DNA from: an uncultured Oscillospiraceae bacterium
GTDB lineage: Bacteria; Bacillota; Clostridia; Oscillospirales; Oscillospiraceae
Reading direction: 5' to 3'
Assembly (NCBI GenBank): GCA_947581795.1
Contig: CANPVS010000006.1
Location: 1 to 64,000, forward strand
Length of the DNA stretch: 64,000 nt
The notes beneath the pieces were generated by a model. The model had not been told where the DNA came from and made no database searches. It was given only the letters and a program-made list of their open reading frames with translations. Position 1 is the first letter of the stretch. Each line of letters begins with the position of its first letter. The position numbers and the translations under genes were made by a program. Shown here piece after piece: positions 9,827 through 21,286 of this stretch.

Positions 9827-10406
9827 GCCCTTCCAGCTCCTCCCGGGTGACCAGCACGTTCAGTACGTCCAGCAGGGCGTTGGCGGTGAGCCCCGCGGGC
9901 AGGTCCAGGGCTTTCTGGAGCGCCGCCCGCCGGGCGGCGCTGTCAGGCCTTCCCGCCAGACCCAGCTCATAGAGCTCCGCCTTGGTCAGGGGCGGCACGC
10001 AGCCCGCCCCGGGCGCCTCACCGTCGATGGTCGCGCCCGCCCGGCGCAGGGCGGCCTCCAATATCTCCGGGCTCATGCCCTCCACGCCCAGAAGTCCCTC
10101 CTTGGAGGGGCTTTTTTTGCGCCTTTCCTTGCCGGGCACGTCGGGGATGTAGGCGTGCTTGACGAGGCCGGGGTCGATAGCGGACTTCAGAAAATTCCGG
10201 ATGAGGAAACCGCCGCCGTCGCTGTCCGTGAGGACGATGAGGCCCCTCGCCTGGGCCAGACGGCGCAGAAGGGCCAGCTTCTCCCCATCGGAAAAGACGC
10301 CGAAACCGGCGGTGTCCACGATGACCGTGTCCACGATGTTGGAAAGGGCGGCCTTGTCGTAGCGGCCCTCCACCACGATGGCCTCCTTGATCTTCAGTTT
10401 ATTCAT
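9804..10406 (-). CDS. Toprim-domain protein, RNase M5-like (DUF4093 type)
   Basis: A 200-residue protein. The N-terminal half is a Toprim domain: EAIVVEGRYD carries the catalytic Glu and TDSDGGGFLIR the DxD motif, as in RNase M5, which matures 5S rRNA in low-GC Gram-positives. The segment VKHAYIP...KERRKK...GVEGMSPEILEAALRRA parallels the RNase M5 block KHAFLP...KRKKGVGIEHAS. The C-terminal 80 residues are helical. The start overlaps the holA stop by 4 nt (ATGA), so it is the last gene of the cupin-HIT-comEC-holA operon. It could be rnmV itself or a paralogue; the DUF4093 branch has not been assigned firmly. Confidence 0.75.
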   Translation of the reverse strand: MNKLKIKEAIVVEGRYDKAALSNIVDTVIVDTAGFGVFSDGEKLALLRRLAQARGLIVLTDSDGGGFLIRNFLKSAIDPGLVKHAYIPDVPGKERRKKSPSKEGLLGVEGMSPEILEAALRRAGATIDGEAPGAGCVPPLTKAELYELGLAGRPDSAARRAALQKALDLPAGLTANALLDVLNVLVTREELEGLIGLTQK

Positions 10407-11449
10407 GCTCTGTCCATGGCCAGCCGCACCAGCAGTTCCTTCATGAGGGCCTCCGGCTCGCCGCCGGTGTCCTTCATGGCGAAGTCGCAGGCCTCGCAGA
10501 AGCTGACGGCCCGGGCCAGCCGCTCCTGGGAGAAGTTTTTTGAGGCCTGGCGCAGCAGCCGCAGGGGGTAGGACTTGCCGGTGAGCTCCGGGATACAGGC
10601 GGTGATGAAGGCCTCGCCCTGGCCGCTGCTGCCGGCGAGGCTGGCGATATAGAGCCGGCGGAACTGCTCGCCGATCATGGCGATCTGTTTGGGGGGCGGC
10701 TCATCCTTGTCCGCCAGCAGGTCCGCCAGCAGTCGGGCGGCTTTATCATAATCCCCGGCTCCCAAGGCGTTGGTCAGGTCGAAAATGGTGGTTTCCGGGG
10801 CCTTCTTCGCCACGGCGTCGATGTCAGAGCGGGTGATGGCGTCCCCTTTGGCGTAGCCCGCGATCTTCGTGATCTCTGGGATGAGGCCGTTCATCCGCTC
10901 CCCGCAGACCCAGATGAGGTAGCTAGCTGTGGCGCCGTCCATATGCTTGCCCAGACTTTCCGCCCTGCGGATGACCCAGGTGCGCAGTTCCCTATCCCCG
11001 GGGCTGGCGAAATCGATGTCCACCCCGGCCTTCTTCATGGCCTTCACCACGGCCAGACGGCTGTCCGGGGCGTAGCCGGGGGAGAAGACGAAGGCCACGG
11101 TGGCCCATTCGGGCACGTCCTCCAAAAAGGCTTTCAGCCCCTCGGCGTCATAGTTCCCGGTGCGGTTCACGTCCAGGTCCCGGACCTCGGTATAGGTGCG
11201 CTCGCCCATGAAGGGCATGGCCTCCACGCTCTCCCGCAGGGCCCCCATGTCCAGACCGGGGCCCTGGAGGCGGTGGCTGTTGAAGGCCTCCGTGCCCTCG
11301 TCGAAGCACAGCTTTTTCAGCTCCCCGATATAGCTGTCCCGCAGGTAGTCCTCATCCCCGTGGAGCAGATAGACCCGCTGGGGGCCGTCCTGGCGGAGCT
11401 TTCGTATCTCAGCGCCGTAGTCCAGCGCCGGCTTGTCTCTAGCGGCCAT
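10403..11449 (-). CDS. holA: DNA polymerase III subunit delta
   Basis: A 348-residue clamp-loader subunit that opens the beta clamp. The N-terminal AAA+-like domain begins with RVYLLHGDEDYLRDSYI, a family signature, and lacks a working Walker A as expected. A middle lid domain and the C-terminal collar domain (ALGAGDYDKAARLLADLLADKDEPPPKQIAMIGEQFRRLY) follow. The ATG at 11449 has AAGGAGG upstream and sits inside the last codons of comEC. The order comEC-holA is common in Firmicutes. Confidence 0.93.
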   Translation of the reverse strand: MAARDKPALDYGAEIRKLRQDGPQRVYLLHGDEDYLRDSYIGELKKLCFDEGTEAFNSHRLQGPGLDMGALRESVEAMPFMGERTYTEVRDLDVNRTGNYDAEGLKAFLEDVPEWATVAFVFSPGYAPDSRLAVVKAMKKAGVDIDFASPGDRELRTWVIRRAESLGKHMDGATASYLIWVCGERMNGLIPEITKIAGYAKGDAITRSDIDAVAKKAPETTIFDLTNALGAGDYDKAARLLADLLADKDEPPPKQIAMIGEQFRRLYIASLAGSSGQGEAFITACIPELTGKSYPLRLLRQASKNFSQERLARAVSFCEACDFAMKDTGGEPEALMKELLVRLAMDRA

Positions 11450-13727
11450 CCTCGGGGCCTCCTTCCCGCAGTTTGATAATGACGTTCCCCTCCAAGTCTG
11501 TGCGCCGGACTTGGGCGCCGTATGTATCCAGCCGGGCCAGGGTCTCCTCCGCGGGCTGGCCAAAGCTGTTGTACCCCACGGATATGACGGCGGTCTCCGG
11601 CTGGGCCGCCCGAAGGAACAGGGCGCCGGAGGCGGTCTTGGAACCGTGGTGGCCCACAGCCAGGATATCCACGTCCGGAACGGCGCCGTCCCGGAGCAGC
11701 GCCCGCTCCGCCTCCTCGCCGGCGTCGCCCATGATGAGGGCGTCCGTGTCCAGGGCATGGGCCAGGACCACGATGCCCTGTTCATTGAGGTTGGTCCCGG
11801 CCTCCGGCAGAAGCATGTCCAGAGCGAGACCCCCGACGGTCACGGTCATAGGCTCGGCGAGGGTGATTACCTCCGTGCCCCTTGCATCCGCGGCGGCCAG
11901 GATGGGCGCCAGGAGCGCGTCCCCGTCGTCCGCCGACCCGGGCAGGACCAGCCGGTCCACCTTCGTGCGGTAGAGGAGCGTCTCCACGCCGTTTGCGTGG
12001 TCCGCGTGGAGGTGAGTGAGCACCAGCATGTCCAGCCGGGTCCGGCCGATGCTCTGCAGGTAGTTCGCGGCCGTGTCCCCGGCGTTATCCAGGGCGCTTC
12101 CGCCGCAGTCCACCACCACGGCACACTGGCTGTCCGCGAGGATCATACACTCGCCCTGGTCCACGTCCAGCGCGGCTAGCCGGCCCTGCCCGGCGGGGAT
12201 GGCCAGCTTGCCCGCCAGGAGCGTGAGGCCGAGGGCCATGAGGGAGAGACATATGGGCACGTCCACCCGTATCTTCCTGCGCCGCTTCCGGGCGAGAAGC
12301 CACAGGCCGAAGGCGGCGTAGACGAACACCAGAAACAGCACCGTGGGCACGCTGCCGGCCCAGAGCCCGGCGAAGGGCAGAGCGGCGACGGCCCGATAGA
12401 CGGCCATGCACCACTTCACGATCCAGCTGAGAAGCCATGCCATCGCTTTCCCCGCGGCGGGGAACAGGGCGCCCACGGCGCAGGATACGTATCCGCCGGC
12501 GAAGACGATCTCCGCCGGGAACAGGGTAAGCAGGTTCGCCGTTGGCGAGAGCAGGGGCACCTGGCCGAAATAGAGGGCCGAGACGGGCAGGGAGAGGGCG
12601 GTGGCGCCCACGGTGCAGACAAGATTGTCCACCACGAAGGCCACGGCCCTGTTGTGCATGGGGAGCCGCCGGCCCGCCCACGCAAGCATGGGCGGCAGCA
12701 GACACACCATCCCCGCCATGCAGGCGAAGCTCAATTGCAGCCCCACGCCGCCGATGGCCATGGGGTTCACCAGAAGCAATAAAAGCGCCGCGGCGCCGAG
12801 GCAGGTGGGCCCGTCCGACTCCCGGCGGAACACCGGCGCCAGCAGATACAATGTCTGCATCACCGCCGCGCGGACCACCGAGGCCCGCCACCCGGCCATG
12901 AGGGCGAACAGCCACAGGATGGGCAGGCAGAGAAGATTCGTCCGGCGGCTCCGGCCCAGGAGCAGCTGCAAGAACGTCACCAGCACGAACATGTGCATGC
13001 CGCTGACCGCCACGATGTGCAGCACCCCGGCGGTGCGCATGGCGGTGTAGTTGGCCGCGTCCTCCTCCAGGCCGGTGCTGTCGCCGGTGAGCAGGGCCTT
13101 CACGAAGGGGGCGCTGCCGGCAGGGAAGAGGCGGTCCACCAGCTCCTTCACCGCCTGACTCAGACGCTGGGGAAAGTATATCCAGCTGCCCGGGGCACGG
13201 CCGGTGACGGTGAGGGTGTCGGGCTGAATGTAGCCCAGGGTGTCCTGGCCCTGGGAGGTATATAGGTGGGAACGCTCGCCCCGGCGGGTGAGGGCGGAGG
13301 TCAGCTTCACCTCCGCCCGGAAGGCGTCCCCCGGCGTCAGGTCGGGGAGCTGACCCTCGTAGTAGTACAGCAGCGCCTTGCCGGGACGGGCGCCCTCCCG
13401 GATGCGGACCTCAATGCGCTCGTAATTGTCGTGCTGCTCCACATAGTCGGTGGAAACGGCGGAAATTTGAACAGTCTGCCCCACCATTGCCTCAGCAGGG
13501 CCGGTCTTTGCCATATACCGTCCCCACCAGGCCGCAAGGCCCACCGCCGCGGCGAGGGCGCATATCCATACCCGCTTCCTGTTGAGCCGGCTCTTCAGGA
13601 GCAGGGCCGCCGGGCACAACAGGACGAGAGCTGCCGCGATATACGGCAGCCCTCGGGTCGGCAGGATATATTCGGCCAGGCCCGCCCCCAGGGCGAAGCC
13701 AGCCGCCGCCCACGCCAGCTTTCGCAC
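11439..13727 (-). CDS. comEC: ComEC/Rec2 DNA-uptake channel
   Basis: A 762-residue polytopic membrane protein that carries single-stranded DNA across the membrane in natural transformation. Domain order: two or three N-terminal helices, a DUF4131 OB-like region (about 25-200), the competence membrane domain with the hallmark HIVAVSGMHM (about residue 237), and a C-terminal metallo-beta-lactamase domain with HLHADH and a later GHHGSK. It overlaps holA by 11 nt and follows the HIT gene by 6 nt. Its integrity suggests the organism retains at least part of a competence apparatus; no comEA lies beside it. Confidence 0.93.
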   Translation of the reverse strand: MRKLAWAAAGFALGAGLAEYILPTRGLPYIAAALVLLCPAALLLKSRLNRKRVWICALAAAVGLAAWWGRYMAKTGPAEAMVGQTVQISAVSTDYVEQHDNYERIEVRIREGARPGKALLYYYEGQLPDLTPGDAFRAEVKLTSALTRRGERSHLYTSQGQDTLGYIQPDTLTVTGRAPGSWIYFPQRLSQAVKELVDRLFPAGSAPFVKALLTGDSTGLEEDAANYTAMRTAGVLHIVAVSGMHMFVLVTFLQLLLGRSRRTNLLCLPILWLFALMAGWRASVVRAAVMQTLYLLAPVFRRESDGPTCLGAAALLLLLVNPMAIGGVGLQLSFACMAGMVCLLPPMLAWAGRRLPMHNRAVAFVVDNLVCTVGATALSLPVSALYFGQVPLLSPTANLLTLFPAEIVFAGGYVSCAVGALFPAAGKAMAWLLSWIVKWCMAVYRAVAALPFAGLWAGSVPTVLFLVFVYAAFGLWLLARKRRRKIRVDVPICLSLMALGLTLLAGKLAIPAGQGRLAALDVDQGECMILADSQCAVVVDCGGSALDNAGDTAANYLQSIGRTRLDMLVLTHLHADHANGVETLLYRTKVDRLVLPGSADDGDALLAPILAAADARGTEVITLAEPMTVTVGGLALDMLLPEAGTNLNEQGIVVLAHALDTDALIMGDAGEEAERALLRDGAVPDVDILAVGHHGSKTASGALFLRAAQPETAVISVGYNSFGQPAEETLARLDTYGAQVRRTDLEGNVIIKLREGGPEDGR

Positions 13728-13733
13728 AGCGCG

Positions 13734-14090
13734 TCAGACCATCTGGTCGGGCATGCGCTTGCCGCCCAGGATGTGGAAGTGCAGATGGGGCACCGTCTGG
13801 CCCGCGTCGGGACCCGCGTTGGAGATGACCCGGTAGCCATTGGAAAGACCCTCATCCTGGGCGATCTTGGCAATCACGGTGAAGATGTGGCCCACTAGGG
13901 CGGCGTTGTCATCGGTGACCTCCGCGCAGGAAGCGATGTGGGTCCTGGGCACTACCAGGATGTGGGTGGGCGCCTGAGGGGCGATGTCACGGAAGGCATA
14001 GCACAGCTCGTCCTCATAGACCTTGGTAGAGGGGATGGCCCCCTCCACGATCTTGCAGAACAGGCAGTCGGGGTCGTGATGCACGCTCAT
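13734..14090 (-). CDS. HIT family nucleotide-binding protein
   Basis: A 118-residue histidine-triad protein of the HinT branch, which hydrolyses purine phosphoramidates such as AMP-lysine. The triad HLHFHIL lies near residue 100, and a CxxC pair (CLFCKI) at the N terminus is typical of bacterial HinT. GTGAGG precedes the ATG. The gene sits between a cupin gene and comEC in one minus-strand operon. Confidence 0.92.
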   Translation of the reverse strand: MSVHHDPDCLFCKIVEGAIPSTKVYEDELCYAFRDIAPQAPTHILVVPRTHIASCAEVTDDNAALVGHIFTVIAKIAQDEGLSNGYRVISNAGPDAGQTVPHLHFHILGGKRMPDQMV

Positions 14091-14100
14091 GGGGACGGCC

Positions 14101-14430
14101 TCACTGCTTGATGACCGCGGCGAAGAAGGTCAGGTCCTCGTCGCCGGTGTTGGCCAGGCCGTGGCTGTGGCCCTTGGGGCAGAAGTGGGCGCAGCCGGGC
14201 TCTACCGGCTCCCAGGCCCCGTCGTAGTAGCACTTGCCCTTGCCGGAGAGGTAATAGTAGACCTCGCAGGAGTCCTCGTGGGTGTGCACGCCGATGGTGG
14301 CGCCGGGCTCCAGACGGCCCATGGTGATCCTGTTGCCGTCAAACATGACGCCCTTGGAGGCCATGGCCTTCTCACCGCCCTTGAAGTTGGGGGTGACGGT
14401 CTCGTCCATGTTGGGGAAGTAGATAAGCAT
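14101..14430 (-). CDS. small cupin-domain protein
   Basis: A 109-residue single-domain cupin. Motif 1 is seen as GVHTHEDSCEVYYYLSGKG (two His and a Glu for metal) and motif 2 as PGCAHFCPKGHSHGL. Such proteins bind a metal and may act as isomerases or sensors; no substrate can be assigned. TAAGGAG precedes the ATG. It is the first gene of the unit running to the Toprim gene and lies just after the alaS terminator hairpin. Confidence 0.82.
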   Translation of the reverse strand: MLIYFPNMDETVTPNFKGGEKAMASKGVMFDGNRITMGRLEPGATIGVHTHEDSCEVYYYLSGKGKCYYDGAWEPVEPGCAHFCPKGHSHGLANTGDEDLTFFAAVIKQ

Positions 14431-14459
14431 GGTGATGTCTCCTTATGTTATTTTATGGG

Positions 14460-14485
14460 ACGGCCCCGGTGTTCGCCGGGGCCGT
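14460..14485 (-). terminator. hairpin after alaS
   Basis: A 10-bp stem ACGGCCCCGG / CCGGGGCCGT between alaS and the cupin gene. No T tract follows on the minus strand, so termination may be partial. Confidence 0.5.
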
Positions 14486-14498
14486 TAAGATTACATTA

Positions 14499-17168
<2,670 letters not shown>

Positions 17169-17210
17169 GTGTTTACCTCGTGTGCTTATATGAAAGTTTT
17201 TGCGTACAGA

Positions 17211-18809
17211 TCAGTGGCTGCTGGCGAAGGCGTTGAAGGCGTCCGCGCTCTCGAAGAAGGTGGAGACGCCGTCCACGGAGTACCAGAACCAGTAGTTGGT
17301 GCTGGCCGGGTTCAACACCGCGTTGATGGCCGCCATGCCCGGGTTGCAGATGGGCCCTGGAGGCAGTCCCTCGTACATATAGGTGTTGTAGGGACTGTCG
17401 ATCTCCAGGTCGTCGTAGGTCAGGTCAAAGGTGCTGGTGCCCTTGATATAGTTTACGGTGGAGTCCAGCTGCAGCTTCCAGCCGGCGTTCAGACGGTTAT
17501 AGAGGGCCGAGGCCACGTTTTCCCGTTCGCCCTCGGCGCCGCCGGCCTCCTTCTCCACCAGGGACGCCATGGTCAGCATCTCGTGCAGGGAAAGGCCCCG
17601 GGAGGCGGCCAGCTCCGCCGCGTTGGCCTTCTCCAGCCGGTTCTCCAGGTTGTCCAGGAAGCGGCTGATGGCCTGGACGGCGGGCTCGCCGGCGAAGAAT
17701 TCATAGGTGTCCGGGAAGAGATAGCCCTCCAGGCGCTCCTTGTCGCCCATGGGCAGTCCCTCCAGGAAGTCGTAGTGGAACTCATAGGTCTCCACCGCGT
17801 TATAGAGGTCCGACTTGGAGCAGACCTGGTTGTTCTCCAGGAGGGTGAAGATCTGATCGACGGAGTAGCCCTCGGGGAAGGTGACCTTCACCTTGTCCTG
17901 CTTGGCCGAGCCGTACTGCATATTGGTCACCAGGGCACGGTAGTCCAGGGAGGTGTCCAGGGAGTAGGTGCCCGGGTCTATCTTGATATTGGCGTTGGAG
18001 AACATGGCGAAGAGCTTGAAGAGCCACTTGTACTCGATGACGCCGCTGTTTTTCAGCGCGTCGGCCACCTGGTCGATGTCCACCTTGATGGGCACCTCTA
18101 CCTCCTCGCCGTCGCTGTTTTCCTGCTTCACGGTGGTGGGCTCGCCGGGAGCGGGGGAGTAGGGGTCGATGACCACGATGCCCGTGGCCGCCTCCTTGTT
18201 CAGGGCCAGCACGTCCACCGCGCACATCCAGCCGAAGCAGGCCAGCACGATGCTCACGCATATGACGAACAGGGCGTACATGATGCCGCCGCCCAGCCCC
18301 ACGCGTCCGTAGCGCCGGAAACGGATGGGCAGATAGTCCCGGACCTCGGGCAGGTCCTTGGGGTCGGTGTAATCCACCTCGTCCAGCTCTGAGTCGTAGA
18401 CCAGCATCTGGCCGGGCCGGAGCTTCTTTCCCACCACGGGTGTCTCCGTCATCATCACGGCCTCGTCCCTGGCCTGGGCCACGAGGGCCTTCTTCTCCTT
18501 GCGGCTCAGGCGCTTTTTGCTCTCCTTGAGGAGGGCCTTGTCCTCCTTGGTGAGCTTGTCGGGCTTCCATGCTTTCGAGCCATTGGAGGCCTTGGCGGCC
18601 TTCGACCGCTTGCGGTCGGGAGAGGCGGAGCGGCGCCGGGCGGGGGTGGAAGTGGGAGAGGGCTCGGCGGCGGCGTACGCCTCCTCGAAGGTATAGGAAC
18701 GCTCCTCGTAGCCCTCATCGTCGGAGTATTCCTCTTCAGAGAAGTCCTCCTGAGGGCCGAGGCCGCTCGCGTCATATCGCTGATCGTCGTAGGGAGTCTT
18801 GTCCTGCAT
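17211..18809 (-). CDS. mltG: endolytic murein transglycosylase MltG (YceG-like)
   Basis: A 532-residue protein that cleaves nascent glycan strands and may set chain length. A long, charged cytoplasmic N-terminal part (1-165, rich in Lys/Arg/Glu) precedes one membrane helix (about 175-200). The extracellular YceG domain follows, with EGYLFPDTYEF and the catalytic Glu in ASLVEKEAGG. The C terminus keeps the family end LPPGPICNPGMAAI...NYWFW. The cytoplasmic tail is longer than in E. coli (inference: partner binding). AAGGAG precedes the ATG. alaS follows in the same operon. Confidence 0.92.
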   Translation of the reverse strand: MQDKTPYDDQRYDASGLGPQEDFSEEEYSDDEGYEERSYTFEEAYAAAEPSPTSTPARRRSASPDRKRSKAAKASNGSKAWKPDKLTKEDKALLKESKKRLSRKEKKALVAQARDEAVMMTETPVVGKKLRPGQMLVYDSELDEVDYTDPKDLPEVRDYLPIRFRRYGRVGLGGGIMYALFVICVSIVLACFGWMCAVDVLALNKEAATGIVVIDPYSPAPGEPTTVKQENSDGEEVEVPIKVDIDQVADALKNSGVIEYKWLFKLFAMFSNANIKIDPGTYSLDTSLDYRALVTNMQYGSAKQDKVKVTFPEGYSVDQIFTLLENNQVCSKSDLYNAVETYEFHYDFLEGLPMGDKERLEGYLFPDTYEFFAGEPAVQAISRFLDNLENRLEKANAAELAASRGLSLHEMLTMASLVEKEAGGAEGERENVASALYNRLNAGWKLQLDSTVNYIKGTSTFDLTYDDLEIDSPYNTYMYEGLPPGPICNPGMAAINAVLNPASTNYWFWYSVDGVSTFFESADAFNAFASSH

Positions 18810-18822
18810 AAAACGCTCCTTT

Positions 18823-18852
18823 ATATATCGTCACGCCATATATCGTCACGCC
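18823..18852. repeat. 15-bp tandem direct repeat upstream of mltG
   Basis: ATATATCGTCACGCC occurs twice in exact tandem (18823-18837, 18838-18852). It begins 14 nt upstream of the mltG ATG and covers its ribosome-site/leader region. It could be an operator or a replication-slippage duplication. Confidence 0.6.
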
Positions 18853-18950
18853 GGGGGGCCCGGATTCATAGTATGACCTGGATGCAGACGCGCCGCACGC
18901 CGCCGCGCGGGCACGGCCGCGAAACATCAGCGCGAGAAAGGGAAAATATA

Positions 18951-19097
18951 ATGTTCTGCAACAACTCTTACAGCTGGCTCTGGCTCATCATCATCCTGAT
19001 CCTCCTGTTCTCCGTCGCCGGCGGCTATGGCTGCGGCTGCGGCAATGACAACGGCTGCGGCTGCGGCAACGGCTGCGGCTGTGGCTGCAACAACTGA
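18951..19097 (+). CDS. 48-residue membrane microprotein with Cys-Gly tail
   Basis: A very short protein: MFCNNSYS, then a single hydrophobic helix (WLWLIIILILLFSVAGG), then a tail made almost only of CGCG and GN units with nine cysteines. AAAGGGA precedes the ATG, and a perfect intrinsic terminator follows. These support real expression. Similar tiny 'helix plus Gly/Cys tail' proteins occur in spore-forming Firmicutes, but no named family is claimed. Metal binding or disulfide cross-linking at the surface is possible; this is inference. Confidence 0.65.
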   Translation: MFCNNSYSWLWLIIILILLFSVAGGYGCGCGNDNGCGCGNGCGCGCNN

Positions 19098-19125
19098 GAG
19101 GGAAAGACCAGTAAATAGAGATATG

Positions 19126-19854
19126 TCACGGCTTTGGGGCTCTTCGGAGCCCCGCTTTTTTTAGGAGCACCGCCCCGGCGAACAGGGGTAGCCGGAGCTG
19201 CCGTCCGATGCGGCGCGGCTGCCGCAGAAGACGGTAGAGCCATTCGATATTATGTCTACGCCAGAAGGCCGGCGCGCGGGGCACGTCCCCGGCCAGCACG
19301 TCCAGACTCCCGCCTACGCCCACCATGACGCCCCCGGGCAGGACCTGCCTCGCCCGGGCCATGAAAAGCTCCTGCTTGGGAGAGCCCAGACCCGCGAATA
19401 TGAGACGGGGCGCTGCGGCGGAGAGTTCCGCCAGGATGGGGACCGGGTCGTCAAAATAGCCGTCATGGGTCCCGGTCACGGTCACAGCGGGATATCGCTG
19501 CCGGATGACTGACCCGGCACGTTCAGCCACGCCGGGCTTTCCGCCCAGCAGATACACGGGACCGGTGAAAGTTTCCAGCAGCCGCGTCATCAGGTCGCAG
19601 CCGGTGACCCGCTCCGGAAGTGGCGTCCCAAGCTGGCGGGCGGCCCAGACGATGCCCACCCCGTCGGGGAGAGTCAAGTCCGCCCCGGCCAGGGCGTCCC
19701 GGAGGCCGGCGTCCTTACGGGCGGCCCAGACGATCTCCGGGTTGGGGGTGCATACATAGGCGCTGCGGCCGCTCTCCACAAGGGAAAGCACACGCTGGGC
19801 GGCCTCGTCCATGGTGAGACCGTCGAAGGAAACGCCCAGCACGTCGGCCCTCAT
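19126..19854 (-). CDS. WecG/TagA/CpsF family glycosyltransferase
   Basis: A 242-residue GT26 enzyme, which adds N-acetylmannosamine (TagA) or ManNAcA (WecG) to an undecaprenyl-linked GlcNAc in wall teichoic acid or exopolysaccharide synthesis. Signatures: TPNPEIVWAAR, LPDGVGIVWAAR with the catalytic Asp, FAGLGSPKQE, and RAPAFWRRHNIEWLYRLL near the C terminus. The ATG overlaps the stop of the Sir2 gene by 4 nt. No other teichoic-acid gene is adjacent. The small phosphoglycosyl transferase at 27282-27881 could supply an acceptor (inference). Confidence 0.9.
   Translation of the reverse strand: MRADVLGVSFDGLTMDEAAQRVLSLVESGRSAYVCTPNPEIVWAARKDAGLRDALAGADLTLPDGVGIVWAARQLGTPLPERVTGCDLMTRLLETFTGPVYLLGGKPGVAERAGSVIRQRYPAVTVTGTHDGYFDDPVPILAELSAAAPRLIFAGLGSPKQELFMARARQVLPGGVMVGVGGSLDVLAGDVPRAPAFWRRHNIEWLYRLLRQPRRIGRQLRLPLFAGAVLLKKAGLRRAPKP
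19136..19162 (+). terminator. intrinsic terminator of the microprotein gene
   Basis: GGGGCTC-TTCG-GAGCCCC stem-loop followed by GC and seven T. It lies inside the last codons of the convergent TagA/WecG gene. Confidence 0.85.
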
Positions 19855-20567
19855 AGCTGGGAGAACACCTGGCCGATGTTGCCCCGGACGATCAGGTCCG
19901 CGTCCCCGTCCCGGGGCGTCACGCCCCGGTTCACCAGCACAAGGCGGCTGCCCCGGTAGTAGTTGATGAGGCCCGCCGCCGGGTAGACGGCGAGACTGGT
20001 GCCGCCGATGATGAGCATATCCGCGGCGCGGATGTGCATGGCGGCCCGGTGGAGGACGTCCTCGTCCAGGGGCTCCTCGTAAAGCACCACGTCCGGCCGG
20101 ATGACGCCGCCGCAGTCACAGCGGGGCACGCCCGTGCCCTCGTTGATGGCGGAGGGGGGATAGGGCTTCCGGCACCGAGCGCAGTAGCAGCGGTGGGTGG
20201 AGCCGTGCAGCTCCAGCACCTCTTTGCTGCCCGCGGCCTGGTGGAGCCCGTCGATATTCTGGGTCAGGACGGCCCGGAGCCGGCCCTCTTTTTCCCATTG
20301 GGCCAGCTTTAAATGGGCGGCGTTGGGCCTGGCGTCCTTCGCCACCAGCTTTTCCCGGTAGAAGCGGTAGAACTCCTCCGGGTCGCGCTCGAAAAAGGAA
20401 TGGGAGATGATGGTCTCCGGGGGGTACTTCCACTTCTGGTTGTACAGCCCGTCCACGCTGCGGAAATCGGGGATGCCGCTCTCAGTGGACACGCCGGCCC
20501 CGCCGAAAAAGACGATGTTCTCACTCTCCGCCACCCACTGGCGCAGGGTCACGATGGCCTGGTCCAC
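19851..20567 (-). CDS. cobB: Sir2-family NAD-dependent protein deacylase
   Basis: A 238-residue class U/III-like sirtuin that removes acyl groups from lysines with NAD+. Signatures in order: GAGVSTESGIPDFRS, TQNIDGLHQAAG, the catalytic His in LHGSTHRC, two zinc Cys pairs (CARC and CDCGG) and GGTSLAVYPAAGL. The start is a GTG at 20567, with AAGGAGG 8 nt upstream. The promoter lies at 20623-20651. It is followed by the WecG/TagA gene with a 4-nt overlap. Confidence 0.93.
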   Translation of the reverse strand: MDQAIVTLRQWVAESENIVFFGGAGVSTESGIPDFRSVDGLYNQKWKYPPETIISHSFFERDPEEFYRFYREKLVAKDARPNAAHLKLAQWEKEGRLRAVLTQNIDGLHQAAGSKEVLELHGSTHRCYCARCRKPYPPSAINEGTGVPRCDCGGVIRPDVVLYEEPLDEDVLHRAAMHIRAADMLIIGGTSLAVYPAAGLINYYRGSRLVLVNRGVTPRDGDADLIVRGNIGQVFSQL

Positions 20568-20622
20568 AGCGGCCGCCTCCTTCCCGTGTGCTTCCCAAAA
20601 ATTGCCGGACGTAAATCAACTT

Positions 20623-20651
20623 ATTATAGTATATCCCGGACGGATTTTCAA
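20623..20651 (-). promoter_or_regulatory. promoter of the sirtuin operon
   Basis: Minus strand TTGAAA (20651-20646), 17-nt spacer, TATAAT (20628-20623). Confidence 0.75.
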
Positions 20652-20751
20652 TAAAAACAAGCGCCGCCGGGGGAAATTAAGGATTATTTGGAGAATGCAA
20701 CGGATTTTTTGCGGGGAAACAAATATTTTGGTAGCAATCTTGCGTACCCTG

Positions 20752-20760
20752 TGATATAAT
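20752..20760 (+). promoter_or_regulatory. extended -10 promoter of nrdR
   Basis: TGA-TATAAT at 20752-20760, an extended -10. The -35 region (TAGCAA at about 20732) is poor. GGAGGA at about 20801 precedes the ATG. Confidence 0.5.
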
Positions 20761-20815
20761 TATGTAAATCTATCCGGAGTGACCGGGGGAAGTACGATTT
20801 GCGGAGGAAGAGAGA

Positions 20816-21286
20816 ATGAAGTGTCCCTATTGCGGCTACGGCGAGAGCAAGGTCATAGACTCCCGTCCGGCGGACGAGGGCAGCACCATCCGCCGGCGGC
20901 GGGAGTGCCTCATGTGCGCCAAACGGTTCACCACCTATGAGAAGGTGGAGCGCATGCCCCTGGTGGTGGTGAAGCGGGACGGCAGCCGCCAGACCTTCGA
21001 CAAGGTAAAGCTCATCAACTCCATGGTCCGGGCCTGCGAGAAGCGGACCGTGCCCCTGGACAAGATCGAGTCCATCGCCGACGGCATCGAGACGGAGCTG
21101 CAGAGCGCCCTGGAGCGGGAGGTGTCCACCGCCGAGATCGGCGATATGGTCATGGAGCAGCTGAAGAACGTGGACGAGGTGTCCTACGTCCGCTTCGCCA
21201 GCGTCTACCGCCAGTTCAAGGATATCAATACCTTCATGGAGGAGCTTACAAAGCTCCTGGGGGACAAGACGGAAGGCAAGGCCTAA
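20816..21286 (+). CDS. nrdR: transcriptional repressor NrdR
   Basis: A 156-residue regulator of ribonucleotide reductase genes. The N-terminal zinc ribbon has Cys3, Cys6, Cys31 and Cys34 with the basic RRRREC segment between. Residues 50-140 are an ATP-cone that senses ATP/dATP. Length and composition are normal. The 3' 46 nt and the next 11 nt recur 185 bp downstream (see repeat). It is monocistronic and convergent with a DUF421 gene. Confidence 0.96.
   Translation: MKCPYCGYGESKVIDSRPADEGSTIRRRRECLMCAKRFTTYEKVERMPLVVVKRDGSRQTFDKVKLINSMVRACEKRTVPLDKIESIADGIETELQSALEREVSTAEIGDMVMEQLKNVDEVSYVRFASVYRQFKDINTFMEELTKLLGDKTEGKA

Noticed and set aside
17169..17210. T-box leader for alaS
   Set aside because: Only 42 nt separate mltG and alaS; too short for a T-box, and no specifier stem is visible.
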